NCBI RefSeq assembly: GCF_029094545.1
Contig: NZ_CP117835.1
Coordinates: 1,282,001 to 1,346,000 of the forward strand
Reading direction: 5' to 3'
From: Alkalihalophilus pseudofirmus
GTDB lineage: Bacteria > Bacillota > Bacilli > Bacillales > Bacillaceae_D
Length of the DNA: 64,000 nt
The notes under the pieces were generated by a model that saw only the letters and a program-made list of their open reading frames with translations, did not search any database and was not told where the DNA came from. The position numbers and the translations under genes were made by a program. Every line of letters starts with the position of its first letter. Within the stretch, counting starts at the first letter, position 1. Below, one piece after another: positions 63,518-64,000 of the stretch.

Positions 63518-64000
63518 ATGACAGGAAAAACACATGTAGCCGGAGGGCTTGCATTATGTATGGCAGCAGATACTTTTTTGCTGCCTCATAGCGGAACACC
63601 GCTTTATTATGTTGCGGGGATGGCTGGAGCGCTAATCCCTGATATATGCCATATCCACTCTAAAATTGGAAGGCGGCTTCCTCTTTTATCTAGAGCCATC
63701 TCATCTATATTCGGTCATCGGACGCTCACTCACAGTCTGCTTTTTTTAGGAATATGGGCATTGATTTTTCATATCTTTTTTGCAGAGTATACGATGATAC
63801 GAGATGGATTAATTGTAGGTATGATTAGTCATATTATTTTAGATGCAAGTACAGTGAGGGGAGTACGATTATTCTATCCACTAGACTTTCGGGTGCGTCT
63901 TCCGTTCTTCATTCGAACCGGTGGAGCTTTCGAGAGAGTCTTATTTTTAGCTTTGTCTCTTTATGTTGTCATTTATTCACTCGATACTCTTAAAGGATGG
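63518..64000 (+). CDS. DUF457/YdjM-like membrane metal-dependent hydrolase, 3' truncated
   Basis: The frame is open from ATG 63518 to the window end (161 codons), so the gene continues outside. It begins MTGKTHVAGGLALCMAADT, then shows GALIPDICHIHSKIGRR and GHRTLTHSLLFLGIW, the His/Asp pattern (TH, PD, HRxxTHS) of the YdjM/DUF457 inner-membrane family, with about three to four helices so far. An AGAGAG ribosome site lies 8-13 bases before the start. In the family the motif is thought to bind metal; activity is unproven. Confidence 0.82.
   Translation, partial: MTGKTHVAGGLALCMAADTFLLPHSGTPLYYVAGMAGALIPDICHIHSKIGRRLPLLSRAISSIFGHRTLTHSLLFLGIWALIFHIFFAEYTMIRDGLIVGMISHIILDASTVRGVRLFYPLDFRVRLPFFIRTGGAFERVLFLALSLYVVIYSLDTLKGW

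Overview
The window looks like chromosomal DNA from an endospore-forming, AT-rich Bacillaceae, probably a Bacillus or Alkalihalobacillus-type organism. The gene order nudF-mciZ-spoIIM-fur-yqzK-xerD-deoB-punA, the small spore-type YjcZ protein, the B. subtilis-like mtnKA / mtnWXBD arrangement with S-box leaders, and frequent GTG/TTG starts preceded by strong Shine-Dalgarno sequences support this. I see no phage, insertion sequence, CRISPR array, tRNA or rRNA. Family names rest on motif and order recognition by eye; no database search was run.

Layout. 1-6.7 kb: the end of an asparagine synthetase, a TetR regulator with a YhgE/Pip membrane protein (a similar inverted-repeat operator lies before each), a DUF3231 protein, and a minus-strand peroxiredoxin-like gene interrupted by an in-frame UGA exactly where the redox cysteine should be. 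6.9-14.3 kb: a five-gene signalling operon (Hpt-REC-GGDEF-REC diguanylate cyclase, HEAT-repeat protein, PgaC-like glycosyltransferase, response regulator, hybrid histidine kinase), followed by a dispersed repeat and a chemotaxis receptor. 16.5-24.6 kb: two convergent carotenoid operons encoding three CrtN-family enzymes, a squalene/phytoene synthase, a glycosyltransferase, an acyltransferase and a DUF422/CruF-type protein. Both start behind TGTAYA repeats spaced 11 bp apart. 24.7-34 kb: two short-chain dehydrogenases, a YycC-like protein, a guanine-riboswitch-controlled xpt/permease operon, an orphan ABC lipoprotein, YjcZ, and a PTS EIIA / GlcT-type antiterminator / fructokinase group with an RNA antiterminator leader. 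34.3-40.8 kb: a small CC-motif protein, an unknown protein and CstA in one operon, then YcgQR-type membrane proteins, a YebE-like protein and a COG0523 metal GTPase. 40.9-46.8 kb: the methionine salvage locus with two divergent SAM riboswitches, one carrying a tandem-repeat array inside its aptamer. 47-64 kb: mostly core genes (uppP, ResA-like, DUF3866, mciZ, nudF, methionine gamma-lyase, spoIIM, fur, yqzK, xerD, deoB, two purine nucleoside phosphorylases, pdp, ohr, patatin) and the start of a DUF457-type membrane protein.

The strongest leads are the likely selenocysteine-decoding UGA with a bacterial SECIS-like hairpin at 6.6 kb, the tandem repeats inside the mtnKA SAM riboswitch, the second purine nucleoside phosphorylase with an altered base-binding pocket, and the shared CarH/LitR-like operators of the carotenoid operons.
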